This document shows positions 53,943-63,173 of a stretch of DNA of 64,000 bases, piece by piece (positions within the stretch are counted from its first letter, which is position 1; each line of letters opens with the position of its first letter). The notes under the pieces are model-generated. The model saw nothing but the letters and a program-made list of their open reading frames with translations, did not search any database and was not told the DNA's origin. The translations under genes were made by a program, and so were the position numbers. Location: NCBI RefSeq assembly GCF_000418325.1, contig NC_021658.1:620001-684000 (forward strand), in the 5' to 3' direction. This DNA is from Sorangium cellulosum So0157-2 (GTDB taxonomy: Bacteria; Myxococcota_A; Polyangia; Polyangiales; Polyangiaceae).

Positions 53943-55106
53943 ATGATCCTCCATCAGTCCCAGGTCGAGCAGACGGTCGACCGCGATGAGCGGGACAGGT
54001 TCATCAAGGAGCTCGTGGTGGTGCGGGTCCGCAGCACGGCGGTCGAGGTCGCGCCGGCGAGCCGCGGGATCGAGGGGGCGCGCGCGCCGGGCGGGGAGGA
54101 CCCGGCGGTCGACCGGGAGACGGTGGCGCACGACGTGCCGCTCGCGATGATCCGGAAGCGCAGCGCGCGGCTGCGGAGCACGGTGGCGAGCGTGCTGCTG
54201 ATCCACGGGTACGGCCAGAACCGGTACATCTGGCACCTGCCGTCGCGCAGCTTCTCGAACTACCTGGCGCGGGCGGGCTTCGACGTCTTCAACCTCGACC
54301 TGCGCGGGCACGGGCGGTCGCGGCACCTCGGCGCGCGGCGGCCGGGTCACGTGACCGACTTCGTCCGCGAGGACGTGCCGGCGGCGATCGAGGAGGTCCG
54401 GCGCATCTCGGGCCCGCGGCCGGTGTACCTGGTCGGGCACTCGCTCGGGGGGCTCATCAGCTACGCGACGGCGCCGACGATGGGCGACGCGGTCGGCGGG
54501 ATCATCACCCTCGGGAGCCCTTATCTGTTCACGCACGGGTCGCGGGTGCTCGAGCTGGTCGGCCGGCTGATGCTGACGGTCGATCAGCGGGTCCCGCTCG
54601 GGCAGGGGGCGCTGCCGCTGTCGGCGTGGGGGGAGCCGTTCCGGTTCGTGCGCGCCTTCATCGAGAGCCCGATCTTTCCGCTGCCGATCCGTGGGTTCGT
54701 CCCCGGCTCGATGGAGACCCGCGTGCTCACGCAGCACATGTCGCTCGCCATGGACAGCGGCAGCATCACGGTGCTGCGGAACATGTTCCTGGACGCGGCG
54801 GCGTCGCGGAAGAGCGGCCAGCACATGGGGAGCCTCTTCGGGTACGCCAAGGCGTTCGAGGGCCTGGATCTGCCGCTCCTCGTCGTCGCCGGCACGCTCG
54901 ACGACCTGGCGCCGCCGGCGTCGGTGAAGCCGGCGTACGATTTCAGCCGATCGTCGGACAAGACGTACCGCGAGTTCCCGCGCGGCCACCTCGACATCGT
55001 CGTCGGGAGGGACGCGCCGCTCACGGTGTGGCCGCTCATCGAGGCGTGGCTGAAGACGCGCGTGCGCCGGGCGGCGGCGCGGGAGCGGGAGCGGCTGAGC
55101 GCGTAG
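53943..55106 (+). CDS. Alpha/beta-hydrolase with N-terminal extension
   Basis: 387 residues. Core: VLLIHGYGQNRYIWHL (oxyanion region), DLRGHGRS, nucleophile in VGHSLGGL, acid in AGTLDDLAPP and His in PRGHLDIVV, the complete Ser-Asp-His set. A ~80-residue N-terminal extension (start MILHQSQVEQ) has no signal peptide. Similar to lipases/esterases acting on acyl chains; substrate not assigned. Monocistronic, with a ~600-bp downstream gap carrying a repeat array. Confidence 0.85.
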   Translation: MILHQSQVEQTVDRDERDRFIKELVVVRVRSTAVEVAPASRGIEGARAPGGEDPAVDRETVAHDVPLAMIRKRSARLRSTVASVLLIHGYGQNRYIWHLPSRSFSNYLARAGFDVFNLDLRGHGRSRHLGARRPGHVTDFVREDVPAAIEEVRRISGPRPVYLVGHSLGGLISYATAPTMGDAVGGIITLGSPYLFTHGSRVLELVGRLMLTVDQRVPLGQGALPLSAWGEPFRFVRAFIESPIFPLPIRGFVPGSMETRVLTQHMSLAMDSGSITVLRNMFLDAAASRKSGQHMGSLFGYAKAFEGLDLPLLVVAGTLDDLAPPASVKPAYDFSRSSDKTYREFPRGHLDIVVGRDAPLTVWPLIEAWLKTRVRRAAARERERLSA

Positions 55107-55729
55107 GGGCGGTCAGACATGGTCTTTTCGCGGACCTTGTCGCCCTCTCCTTCGCTTTGTCACAGAGCGGCGCGAGGCCGAGCGGACCGGCCGTGTTGGC
55201 TGGATCCACCTCCCACGCAAACAAGCTCAGCCCGCCGAGCAGCGTTACTGAATCCCGGCTGCACCATCGTGGGATAAGGAATCGACACCGGCGTCGCTTC
55301 CCCGCGACCCGCGGGCGGGAGGGCCGAGATGCTCGCGACGATCCCTGAGCCCCGCGGGCGGGAGGGCCGCAATGCTCGCAATGACCCTTGAGCCCCGCGG
55401 GTGAGAGGGCCGAGATGCTCGCGACAACCCCTGAGCCCCGCGGGCGGGAGGGCCGAGATGCTCGCGACGACCTTTGAGCCCCGCGGGGGGCCTCGCGTCT
55501 TCGCTCGCGACAACCCCTGAGCGCCGCGGGCGGGAGGGCCGAGATGCTCGCGACGACCTGTGAGCCCCGCGGGCGGGAGGGCCGAGATGCTCGCCGCCAC
55601 CGTGCCACCTTTCCGCGGGCCTCGCGTCTTCGCGTCGAGCTCTCCCCGCGGCGGCGCTCGGAGCACCTCGGACGGCATCGTCGGCGATCTCTGCGCCGGG
55701 GCGCGCCGCTCCTTTGCTATCGTGCCCGC
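55107..55729. repeat. Intergenic region with ~43-bp degenerate tandem array (55302-55597)
   Basis: About seven copies of a 42-44-bp unit with core CGCGGGCGGGAGGGCCGAGA followed by TGCTCGCGACGACC. Landmarks (GAGATGCTCG or variants) are at 55326, 55369, 55411, 55454, 55497 (diverged), 55541 and 55584. Each unit has a palindromic CCGCGG centre. A second motif, CCGCGGG..CCTCGCGTCTTCG, occurs at 55481 and 55613. The flanks hold no gene. There are no unique spacers, so this is not CRISPR. Confidence 0.8.
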
Positions 55730-56950
55730 ATGGATATCGAGCTCCGGCAGATGGCGGCCGACCAGCACGCCGAGTTCCGTCAGCCCATCCTCACCGCGTT
55801 CGGCATGCCCACGACCCCCGAGCGCCTCGAGGGCATGAAGCGCCTCCCGGAGCTCACGTCGCGCATCGGCGCCTACGAGGGCGCGTCGGTCGTCGGGGCG
55901 GCCGGCTCGTTCTCGTTCTCGATGACATCCCCGGGCGGCGTCGTGCCCGTCGCCGGGCTCACCATGGTCGCGGTGAACCCGACGCACCGCCGCCGCGGCA
56001 TCCTCACGCGCCTCATCCGCCGGCACCTCGACGACGCGCGGGCCGAGGGGCGGCCGATCTCCTCGCTCTGGGCCACGGAGGGCGGCATCTACGGCCGCTT
56101 CGGCTACGGCATCGCGTCCCAGGCGTGCTCCATCTCGATCGAGCGGGATCGCGCCGCGTTCCGCCACGAGGCGGGCGCAGAGGGGCGGGCGCGGCTGCTC
56201 GACGAGGCGGCGGCGCTCGAGGCGTTCGCGCCGGTCTGGGAGCGCGCCCGCGCGTTCGCCCCCGGGATGCTCGCGCGCTCGAAGGTGTGGTGGCAGGTCC
56301 GCCGGCTGGCCGACAACGACTACACCCGCCAGGGGGGCGGCCCGCTCCAGCGCGTCGTCATCGAGGTCGACGGGCGCGCGGAGGCGTACGCGCTCTACTG
56401 CATGCACCACAAGTGGGACGCTTCCAGCATTCCGGTCGGCTCGATCCGCGTGATCGAGGCGATCGGCGCGACGCCGCTCGGGACCCGGCTCGTCTGGCGC
56501 TACCTCTTCGACATCGACCTGGCGCAGCGGATCGAGGCGAGCCTCCTGCCGCCGGATCACCCGCTCGGCCTGCTCCTCGTCGAGCCGCGGCGCCTGCGCC
56601 TCACGGCGAGCGACGGGATCTGGGTGCGCATCGTGGACGTCGAGGCCGCGCTCGCGGCGCGCGCCTACGGCAGCGCCGAGGCGCTCACGCTCGAGATCGT
56701 CGACCGCGATTGCCCCTGGAACGCCGGCCGGTTCCGGCTCGACGGCGGCGAGCGGCGCGCGGCGCGGACCAGCGCGGCGCCGGACCTCCGCCTCGACGTC
56801 GCGGCGCTCGGCTCGGCGTACCTCGGCGGCGTCTCATTCCGGTGCCTCGCCGACGCCGGCCAGGTCGAGCAGCTCTCCGAGGGCGCCGTCGAGCGCGCGG
56901 ATCGGCTGTTCCGCGCCGCGCGCGCGCCGTGGTGCCCCGAGATCTTCTGA
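55730..56950 (+). CDS. Eis-like GNAT acetyltransferase
   Basis: 406 residues from ATG 55730. An N-terminal GNAT domain has the acetyl-CoA loop VAVNPTHRRRGILTRLI and YGRFGYGIAS, which in Eis proteins carries the catalytic Tyr. A second GNAT-like half (~160-300) and an SCP2-like C-terminal domain follow. The chain ends CPEIF: Eis enzymes use a C-terminal Phe carboxylate as general base, and it is conserved here. Predicted N-acetylation of lysines or aminoglycoside-like amines. It lies 13 bp before the J-domain gene, so one operon. Confidence 0.88.
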   Translation: MDIELRQMAADQHAEFRQPILTAFGMPTTPERLEGMKRLPELTSRIGAYEGASVVGAAGSFSFSMTSPGGVVPVAGLTMVAVNPTHRRRGILTRLIRRHLDDARAEGRPISSLWATEGGIYGRFGYGIASQACSISIERDRAAFRHEAGAEGRARLLDEAAALEAFAPVWERARAFAPGMLARSKVWWQVRRLADNDYTRQGGGPLQRVVIEVDGRAEAYALYCMHHKWDASSIPVGSIRVIEAIGATPLGTRLVWRYLFDIDLAQRIEASLLPPDHPLGLLLVEPRRLRLTASDGIWVRIVDVEAALAARAYGSAEALTLEIVDRDCPWNAGRFRLDGGERRAARTSAAPDLRLDVAALGSAYLGGVSFRCLADAGQVEQLSEGAVERADRLFRAARAPWCPEIF

Positions 56951-56963
56951 GGGCCCGCCCCCG

Positions 56964-57488
56964 ATGACGCTCCCGCTCCGCGGCGTCTACGCGGTGACCC
57001 CCACGCGCCGCCGCCGCTTCCTGTGGGCCGCCTGGTGGACGGCCGAGCCCGCGCGCGAGCCGTTCCGCCCGCCGGACGCGAGCCAGGGCGGCGCGCGGAC
57101 CGTGGAGGAGGCGAGGGCGCAGGCCGAGCGCGCCGCCGGGCGCCCGCTCGTCGAGATCGAGCCGGCGTGGGCGACGGCCTGGACGCGCATCCTGCGCGGC
57201 GAGCCCCCGTGGCCCAAGCCGCGCGGGCGGCGGGAGGCGCCCCCGCCGCCCGCGGCCGAGCCGTCGGGGCGCGCCCCGTCGCGGCCCGCGTCCGCGCGCG
57301 GCGTGTCGCCGTTCGCGGTGCTCGGCCTCCCGGAGGCGGCCGGCGCGGCCGAGGTCCGCCGGGCGTTCCGCCGGCTCGCGCTGGTCACGCACCCCGATCG
57401 CGGCGGCGACGCCGGCGAGTTCATGCGCGTCAAGTGGGCCCACGACGAGGCCATGTCCAGGCTCACGCGCCCGAAGCGCCGGGCGTAG
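56964..57488 (+). CDS. C-terminal J-domain protein
   Basis: 174 residues. The N-terminal ~85 residues have no recognisable domain (LRGVYAVTPTRRRRFLWAAW). A Pro/Arg linker leads to a C-terminal J domain (~113-165): FAVLGLPEAAGAAEVRRAFR, HPDRGGD with the HPD tripeptide intact, and a final helix. J domains stimulate Hsp70 (DnaK) ATPase; the position at the C-terminus and the unrelated front suggest a specialised co-chaperone. Co-directional with the acetyltransferase (13-bp gap), followed by a long hairpin. Confidence 0.8.
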   Translation: MTLPLRGVYAVTPTRRRRFLWAAWWTAEPAREPFRPPDASQGGARTVEEARAQAERAAGRPLVEIEPAWATAWTRILRGEPPWPKPRGRREAPPPPAAEPSGRAPSRPASARGVSPFAVLGLPEAAGAAEVRRAFRRLALVTHPDRGGDAGEFMRVKWAHDEAMSRLTRPKRRA

Positions 57489-57530
57489 TGCCGCGGGTCA
57501 GAGATCTCGCCAGGGATCTGCGTCGCGAGA

Positions 57531-57637
57531 GGAGAATTCAACGCAAAGGCGCAAAGGCGCAAAGACGCAAGAAAGCATAATAATTATTCTTTGTTTTTTT
57601 GCGCCTTCGCGCCTTTGCGCCGTTGCGTTGAATTCTC
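57531..57637. repeat. Long inverted repeat (GCAAAGGC type) between convergent genes
   Basis: The left arm begins GAGAATTCAACGCAAAGGCG at 57531, and the right arm ends with its reverse complement at 57637. The two ~50-bp arms pair almost perfectly with an AT-rich tip. It shares the CAACGCAAAGGCGCAAAG core with the hairpin at 18733 and likewise lies between convergent genes, which favours a terminator-like role. Confidence 0.92.
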
Positions 57638-57675
57638 CCTCTCCGGATCCCTGGCCGGACTCCCGATAGGTGGAG

Positions 57676-60600
57676 CTAGCGTTTCACCGCCTCCGCGACC
57701 TTCCCCGCCTCGTCGAGGAGGGGCGCGTACTCGCGGCCGAGGAGGGGGTTTTTGCGGAGCGCCCGCTCGAGCGCGGACGCGGCGCGCAGGGAGAGCTCCC
57801 GGCGCTGCGCCGGGTCGGGCTCCGCCTTCGCCTTCAGCAGGAGCAGCGCGCCCTGCTCGGCGCTCGCCGCGGGGAGGGCCGGGTCGATGGCCAGCGCGCG
57901 ATCGATCATCGCGAGCCCGGCCTCGACCTCCGCGCGCGCGTCGACGAGGCTCGGCGCGGCCGAGGTCGCGCGCAGCCGGTGGACCTCGGCCAGCGCGCCG
58001 ACGATCCGCGCGTTCCGGTCGCTCGACTCGAGGGCCCGGAGCAGCGCGCGCTCCGCGGCGTCGAGCGGCGGCGCCGGGCTCCGGCCCCCGGACGCGAACC
58101 ACCGCGCCGCGAGCAGGTCGACCTGGCCGAGCGCGAGGAGCGCCCCCGGGCTCGCGGGCCTCGCGGAGAGGACGCGCTCGACCGCGCCCCGCGCCGCGCG
58201 GAGCGCGGCCGCCGGATCCTCGCCGCGGTCGAGCGCCCAGCGCGCCGCCTCGAGGCGCGCGAGGCCGGCCCCCTGCTGCGCCTCGAGATCTCCCGGGCGG
58301 AGGCGCATCGCCGCGCCGTACCCGTCGAGCGACCGCGCGAGCGAGACCTCGGGGCTCTCGCCGGCGAGCCGCTCGTACCGGCCCTGGATCAGGTAGGCGA
58401 GGGCCAGGGCGCCGTGGGCCGGACGGCTGTCCGGGCGCAGCCGGAGCGCCGCCTCGAGGTTGTCCTTGGCGAGCTCGAGCGACTCGTCGGGCGGCGTGCC
58501 GTGGTCGAGCTCGTACTGCGCCCGCTGCGCGTAGAACCAGCCCTGGTTGAGGTGCAGCGGCGCGTCGTTCGGCGCGATCTCGATCGCCCGCGCGGTGTGC
58601 GACGCGCTGAGCTCGAAGAGGGGGAGGGGGTCGGCGCCGCGGGACGCGCTGTCCTCGGCCATCATGCCGTAGGCGATGCCGGCGTCGTTCCACGCCCAGA
58701 AGGAGCTCGGGTCGAGCGCGAGCGACCGCTCCATGCTCTCGACCGCGCGCCCGAGCGAGGGCCGCACGTCGAGCCCGAGGGAGCTCTCGTGGGACGCGAG
58801 CAGGAAGATGCTCGCCCCCATCGCGCCGTGCGCGGTCGCGTCCGACGGGTCGCCCAGCACCGCCTGCTCGCTCTCGGCGATCGCCTGCACGAGGTCCGGC
58901 CGCGGATCCGCGCCGCGCGCGAGATCGCGCCTGGCCCGGTGCACGAGGGCCCAGGCCTTCTTCGCGTGGGCGCCGCTCGCGCGCGGGTTCGCGCGGAGCG
59001 CCTTGTCGCAGCGGGCGATGATCTGCGCGAAGAGCTCGTCGGCGCCGCCGCCGCGCTGCGCCTCGATCAGCATGATCTCGCTCAAAGCGCGCGCGGCCGC
59101 CTCGTGGACGTCGGGATCGCTCTCGGCCATCTCCGCCGCGACCTCGTACGAGGCGACGGCGTCCCGGAACTCGGCGAGCGCCGCCTCGGGCTCCCCGAGG
59201 TCGCGCGCCGCCGCCCCCTTCGCGAGCAGGATGTCGCCCTCGAGCATCTTCGCCTCGTACTCCCAGGGCGATCGCGCGAACGCGCGCCGCGCGTCGGCGA
59301 GCGCCTCGTCGAAGCGCCCCTCGTAGAGCTCGATGAGCGCCGCGGTGTACGAGGACGGCTCGGCGGCCGCGCGCGCGCTGTCCCGGAGGTGCTTGAGCGC
59401 CGGGAGCCGGTGCCGCTCCTCGAGCTCGAGCCGGTGCGCGGACCGCTCCCCCTTGTCGGCGAGGCGCCGCGCCCGGTCGAGCCCCTTTCTGTAGAGCATC
59501 CCGTGCACGAGGCCCGCCGCGAACTTCGCCTCCCGCGCGGCGTACCCGCTCGCGAGCGCGGCCTCGAGGTGCGAGAGCGCCTCCTCGGGCTCGTGCAGCG
59601 CGAGGTGCCCGCGCCCGAGCGCGTAGTGGCCCGGGCCCTCGACGAGATCGCCCCCGGCGTCGCGCATGGCCTGCATCTTCCGGTCGATCTCGCCCATGCG
59701 CGCGCGGATGACCTCCTTTTCCCGCGACACCTCGTGGAGGGGGAGCGCGTACGCGTAGCGCATGAAGAGCTCCATCTCCTTCACGTCCTGCCCGAAGCCC
59801 TGGGCCAGCGACGCCATGTGCGCCGAGCGCTCGGCCTGGCGCGCGGCGGCGAGCTTCGCGCGCAGGGCGACGGCGCCCGAGAGGGCGAGCACGAGGAGCG
59901 CCGCCGCGGCCGCCGCGACCGCGAGCTTGTGCTTCTGCGCCCGCTTCAGGGCGCGGTAAGCGAGGCTCGCGGGCCGCGCGTCGATCGGCTCGCCCTCGAG
60001 GTAGCGCCCGAGATCGAGCGCGAGCATCTTCGCGGAGTCGTACCGCCGCTGGGGCTCCTTCTCGAGGCACTTCATCACGATGGTCTCGAGATCGAGCGGG
60101 ATCCGCCTGTCGATCTGGCGCACCGGCACGGGCGGCTCGTTCGCCACCCGGGCGACGAGGCTCGTCACCGATGGGTCGACGAACGGCGGGCGCCCGGCGA
60201 GGATCTCGTAGAGCGTGGCGCCGAGGGCGTAGACGTCGGTGCGGCGGTCGAGCTGGCGCTGGCCGCCGGACACCTGCTCGGGCGCCATGTACGCCGGCGT
60301 CCCCTCGCCGCTGGTCGTCGCCCGGCCGTCCGCGGCGATGTCCCGCGCGAGCCCGAAATCGAGGAGGTAGGGGCGGAAGGCGCCGTCGGCCGTCCGCTCG
60401 ACGAGGATGTTCGCCGGCTTGATGTCGCGGTGGATCAGCCCGAGCCGGTGGGCGGCGTGGAGTCCGTCCGCCACGTCGGCCACGATCTTCACCCGCTGCT
60501 CGAGCGACGTCTGCTGCGCCACGCGGTGGAGCGGCAGGCCGTCGATGTACTGCATGGCGATGAACGGCTGACCCTGCGCCTCGCCGACCTCGTACACCTT

Positions 60601-61017
60601 GCAGACGTTCGGGTGCTCGACCCGGGCCTGGGCCTGCGCTTCCCAGATGAAGCGCTGGGCGAGATCCGGGTCGTTGCCCCGGATGAGCTTGAGCGCCACG
60701 TACCGCTGGAGCCGCGGGTCCTTGGCCTTGTAGACCGTGCCCATGCCGCCCCGGCCGATGAGCGACACGCACTCGTAGCGGTCCCAGTCGCGGATGGGAA
60801 ACCGGCTCGGCACGCGCGACGACGGCGGATCGACGCACGCGAACACGGTGTCCTGCGAGGCGCCCGAGCCCCCCGGCGCCGCCGAGCGCGACGGCCCGCT
60901 CTCGGGCGCGAGCGGGACGGGCCTCGACGTGGGCTCCGGGTCCGCCGGACGCGCGACCTTCGCGCTCTCCGGGCTCGCTCTCCCCGCTCGGCTCATGATC
61001 CGGACCCTCTTCAACAT
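57676..61017 (-). CDS. Transmembrane Ser/Thr kinase with TPR region
   Basis: About 1113 residues from the ATG at 61017 (ATG 60996 or an upstream start at 61095 possible). The N-terminal ~80 residues are Pro/Ser-rich. An active-looking kinase follows (~81-345: IGRGGMGTVYKA, VALKLI, HRDIKPANIL, LDFGLA, APEQV). One membrane helix (~362-385, VAAAAAALLVLALSGAVAL) then leads to ~720 residues of TPR-like helical repeats, predicted to be periplasmic. This is a common myxobacterial architecture in which external TPRs bind a ligand or partner. Target unknown; no adjacent substrate gene. Confidence 0.92.
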   Translation of the reverse strand: MLKRVRIMSRAGRASPESAKVARPADPEPTSRPVPLAPESGPSRSAAPGGSGASQDTVFACVDPPSSRVPSRFPIRDWDRYECVSLIGRGGMGTVYKAKDPRLQRYVALKLIRGNDPDLAQRFIWEAQAQARVEHPNVCKVYEVGEAQGQPFIAMQYIDGLPLHRVAQQTSLEQRVKIVADVADGLHAAHRLGLIHRDIKPANILVERTADGAFRPYLLDFGLARDIAADGRATTSGEGTPAYMAPEQVSGGQRQLDRRTDVYALGATLYEILAGRPPFVDPSVTSLVARVANEPPVPVRQIDRRIPLDLETIVMKCLEKEPQRRYDSAKMLALDLGRYLEGEPIDARPASLAYRALKRAQKHKLAVAAAAAALLVLALSGAVALRAKLAAARQAERSAHMASLAQGFGQDVKEMELFMRYAYALPLHEVSREKEVIRARMGEIDRKMQAMRDAGGDLVEGPGHYALGRGHLALHEPEEALSHLEAALASGYAAREAKFAAGLVHGMLYRKGLDRARRLADKGERSAHRLELEERHRLPALKHLRDSARAAAEPSSYTAALIELYEGRFDEALADARRAFARSPWEYEAKMLEGDILLAKGAAARDLGEPEAALAEFRDAVASYEVAAEMAESDPDVHEAAARALSEIMLIEAQRGGGADELFAQIIARCDKALRANPRASGAHAKKAWALVHRARRDLARGADPRPDLVQAIAESEQAVLGDPSDATAHGAMGASIFLLASHESSLGLDVRPSLGRAVESMERSLALDPSSFWAWNDAGIAYGMMAEDSASRGADPLPLFELSASHTARAIEIAPNDAPLHLNQGWFYAQRAQYELDHGTPPDESLELAKDNLEAALRLRPDSRPAHGALALAYLIQGRYERLAGESPEVSLARSLDGYGAAMRLRPGDLEAQQGAGLARLEAARWALDRGEDPAAALRAARGAVERVLSARPASPGALLALGQVDLLAARWFASGGRSPAPPLDAAERALLRALESSDRNARIVGALAEVHRLRATSAAPSLVDARAEVEAGLAMIDRALAIDPALPAASAEQGALLLLKAKAEPDPAQRRELSLRAASALERALRKNPLLGREYAPLLDEAGKVAEAVKR

Positions 61018-61540
61018 CGAAGGCGGAGCCCCCCGGGCTCCGGGCGCCGATCCCGCCCGAGGAGGGGCGCGACGACCGCGCGCGAACCGCTGCACGATTC
61101 ATAGCTCATCGCCCGCGAGCGCACCGACATGAACCTTCGCATCCGCACCTGCCTCGGCAGCTCCCAGCGCGATGGCCTCGACTCGCCATCTCCCGAACGC
61201 CTGGTCGCCAGCCAGTGAGCGTCTCGCCTGGGGCGTGAGCTACGAGCGATGTCGTTACAGAACTGTCGTGCAACGGTAAGCTGTAGTTTATGTCCATGTC
61301 AACACCCGGGCGGCCCGAGCCTCGGTGTCATGCGGTCGTTCAGGACGGCGCCGAGGTGCGATGCTGGCCGCGGGGCGATGTCCGCGCGGCGGGCGCGCAG
61401 GTGCGGGGGGCGCGCTGCTCAGGGCGGACGCAGGAAAATGACGTGAGCGACAACGTCCGTGGCGATTTTGGTGGGGCGCGCGACGTGACGCCGGGGTGGG
61501 TCCAGATGCGATGCTGCGGATGGGCTCGGTTCCGGGGCGC
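61018..61540. other. 523-bp intergenic region
   Basis: Between the kinase start and the redoxin gene's 3' end, both on the minus strand. Contains a lower-GC patch around 61230-61300, likely the kinase promoter area. No gene, RNA or repeat was recognised. Confidence 0.4.
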
Positions 61541-62239
61541 TCAATACTTGACGGTGCAGCCGAACGCCTCGGTCTCTTTCGTGGAGACCGGCTTTCCGGC
61601 GGTGAGCTCGGCGAGCGCCGCGTCGACGTAGTTGGTGACCTGCTCGTCCGGCTCGGGCTCACCGCCCTTCGTGCTGTCGATGGCGCCCGCGTAGACGAGC
61701 GTGCCCTGCGGATCGATGACGTACATATGCGGTGTGCGCTGGGCGCCGTACGCGCGCCCGACATCGCCCTTCTCGTCGATGAGGAGCGGGTAGCTCATCC
61801 CGAACTCCTGCTTTGCTTTCACGTTCTCTTCCCGGGTGGTGCCCTGCTTGCCCGGAGCGCCCGAGTTGATGGCGAGCCACACGACGCCCTTCTGGGTGTG
61901 CTGCGCCGGCACGCCCTTCAGGCCGCCCTTCCTGTGGGCGAGCTGCACGAACGGGCAACCGGGGTTGAACCACTCGAGCACGACCGTCTTGCCCTTGTAG
62001 TCGGCCAGCTTGACGGGCTTCCCGTCGAGGTCCGGCAGCGTGAAATCGGGCGCGGGCTGGCCGATCTTCGCCTGGGTCGCCGGCGCCTGGGCCGCCTTCG
62101 CCTCGGCGGGCTTCGCCTCGGCGGGCTTGGCGGGCTGCGCCGCCGCGGCGCCGTTCGCCGCCGGCGCGCTGGGCTCGCCGGGCTGGGTGCACGCCGCGAG
62201 CGCCGCGGCGAGGAAGGTCAGGGGAATGAGCTTGTGCAT
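61541..62239 (-). CDS. Redoxin-type (AhpC/TSA-like) lipoprotein
   Basis: 232 residues from ATG 62239, which places the lipobox LAAC with Cys17 correctly. An Ala/Pro/Lys linker with PAEAK repeats is followed by a thioredoxin-fold peroxiredoxin-like domain (PAPDFTLPDLDGKPVKLADY). The active site is FNPGCPFV with a single Cys95; no CxxC. A second Cys four residues from the C-terminus (GCTVKY) could resolve the disulfide. Envelope-anchored, probably reducing peroxides or protein thiols. Last gene of a three-gene operon (38-bp gap). Confidence 0.85.
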   Translation of the reverse strand: MHKLIPLTFLAAALAACTQPGEPSAPAANGAAAAQPAKPAEAKPAEAKAAQAPATQAKIGQPAPDFTLPDLDGKPVKLADYKGKTVVLEWFNPGCPFVQLAHRKGGLKGVPAQHTQKGVVWLAINSGAPGKQGTTREENVKAKQEFGMSYPLLIDEKGDVGRAYGAQRTPHMYVIDPQGTLVYAGAIDSTKGGEPEPDEQVTNYVDAALAELTAGKPVSTKETEAFGCTVKY

Positions 62240-62277
62240 GCCGAGACGCTTACCACGCCCCAAGAGGAGCGCATGCG

Positions 62278-63171
62278 TCAGGGGAACTCCGGCCAGCGAT
62301 CTCCCGTCGCCCACCGGTACCGCAAGCCGAGCTGCCCGAGATCCGCGCCCAGCAAGCCGAGCCGATCGGGCGTCGCCGCCACCACCATCGCCGTCCCCAC
62401 CGCGTCGAGGTGGTGTGTCAGCGCGATGGCCAGCATCGGGCCGACGCGCACGATGACGCTGCCGCGGCCGGGGTTGCCGATCACCTCGGCGGCGGCGCCG
62501 AACCGGAGCTCGCCGAACTTGTCCATCTCCCCCATGAACCCGAGCCGCGCGCGGTAGAGGTACGGCGGCTTCATCACGGTGTGGAGCGCCTCCTCGTAGA
62601 GGTAGAGCCCCTCGGGCGCGCCGAGCACCGCGTAGCCCGTGGCCACGCCGAACAGGCTGCCTCCGAGCAGGGGTATCGAGCCCGACACCTCGATCTCCCC
62701 CGCGACGTAGCGCGACAGGGGACCCTCCATGAGCTCGGTCTCCCTGCGCGTGTACGACGCCCGAGGCTCGAGGAAATACTGGCTCGTCGAGAAGGCGTAT
62801 CGCGCGCCGCCGCGGATCTCCACGCCGGGCAGCGCCGCGCGGAGGCCGACGTACTCCGCGCCGCCGCTCGGCGACACGCTCGCGTAGCCCTCGATCCCGA
62901 GCCAGGACCAGTGCGGCTTGCCGAAGCCGAGCGCGAGGCTCGGCCGGTAATAGATGACCCCGAGCTCCAGCACCGCGGAGACGAACGGGCGCGCGCCCGC
63001 GCTCCGCGCCCAGTACGAGCGCTTCTGGAGCAGGTCGACCCCCGAGGACACCGGCGGCGCATCGGCGGCGGGCGGCGGCAGGTCGGCCGGGTCCTGGGCG
63101 CGGGCCGCGGCGGGCGCGAGGGCGAGCGCGGCGAGCGCCGCGGCGGCGGCGGGCGTGCGGCGCAGCGCCAT
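62278..63171 (-). CDS. Outer-membrane-type beta-barrel protein
   Basis: 297 residues. The ATG at 63171 is chosen because it opens a signal peptide (ending ARAQ) and follows the upstream stop by 2 bp; the frame itself is open much further. The mature part alternates aromatic/hydrophobic strands (FVSAVLELGVIYYRPSLALG, YVGLRAALPGVEIRGGARYA, SVIVRVGPMLAIALTHHLD) as in barrels. No enzymatic motif. It sits between a PAP2 phosphatase and a redoxin lipoprotein, suggesting an envelope lipid or redox unit (inference). Confidence 0.75.
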   Translation of the reverse strand: MALRRTPAAAAALAALALAPAAARAQDPADLPPPAADAPPVSSGVDLLQKRSYWARSAGARPFVSAVLELGVIYYRPSLALGFGKPHWSWLGIEGYASVSPSGGAEYVGLRAALPGVEIRGGARYAFSTSQYFLEPRASYTRRETELMEGPLSRYVAGEIEVSGSIPLLGGSLFGVATGYAVLGAPEGLYLYEEALHTVMKPPYLYRARLGFMGEMDKFGELRFGAAAEVIGNPGRGSVIVRVGPMLAIALTHHLDAVGTAMVVAATPDRLGLLGADLGQLGLRYRWATGDRWPEFP

Positions 63172-63173
63172 CG

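Noticed and set aside
55302..55597. CRISPR array
   Set aside because: Units are contiguous and degenerate with no unique spacers of constant length, and no cas genes are present.
61106..61297. Short minus-strand frame of 63 codons upstream of the kinase gene
   Set aside because: No ribosome site or motif; lies in the probable promoter region.
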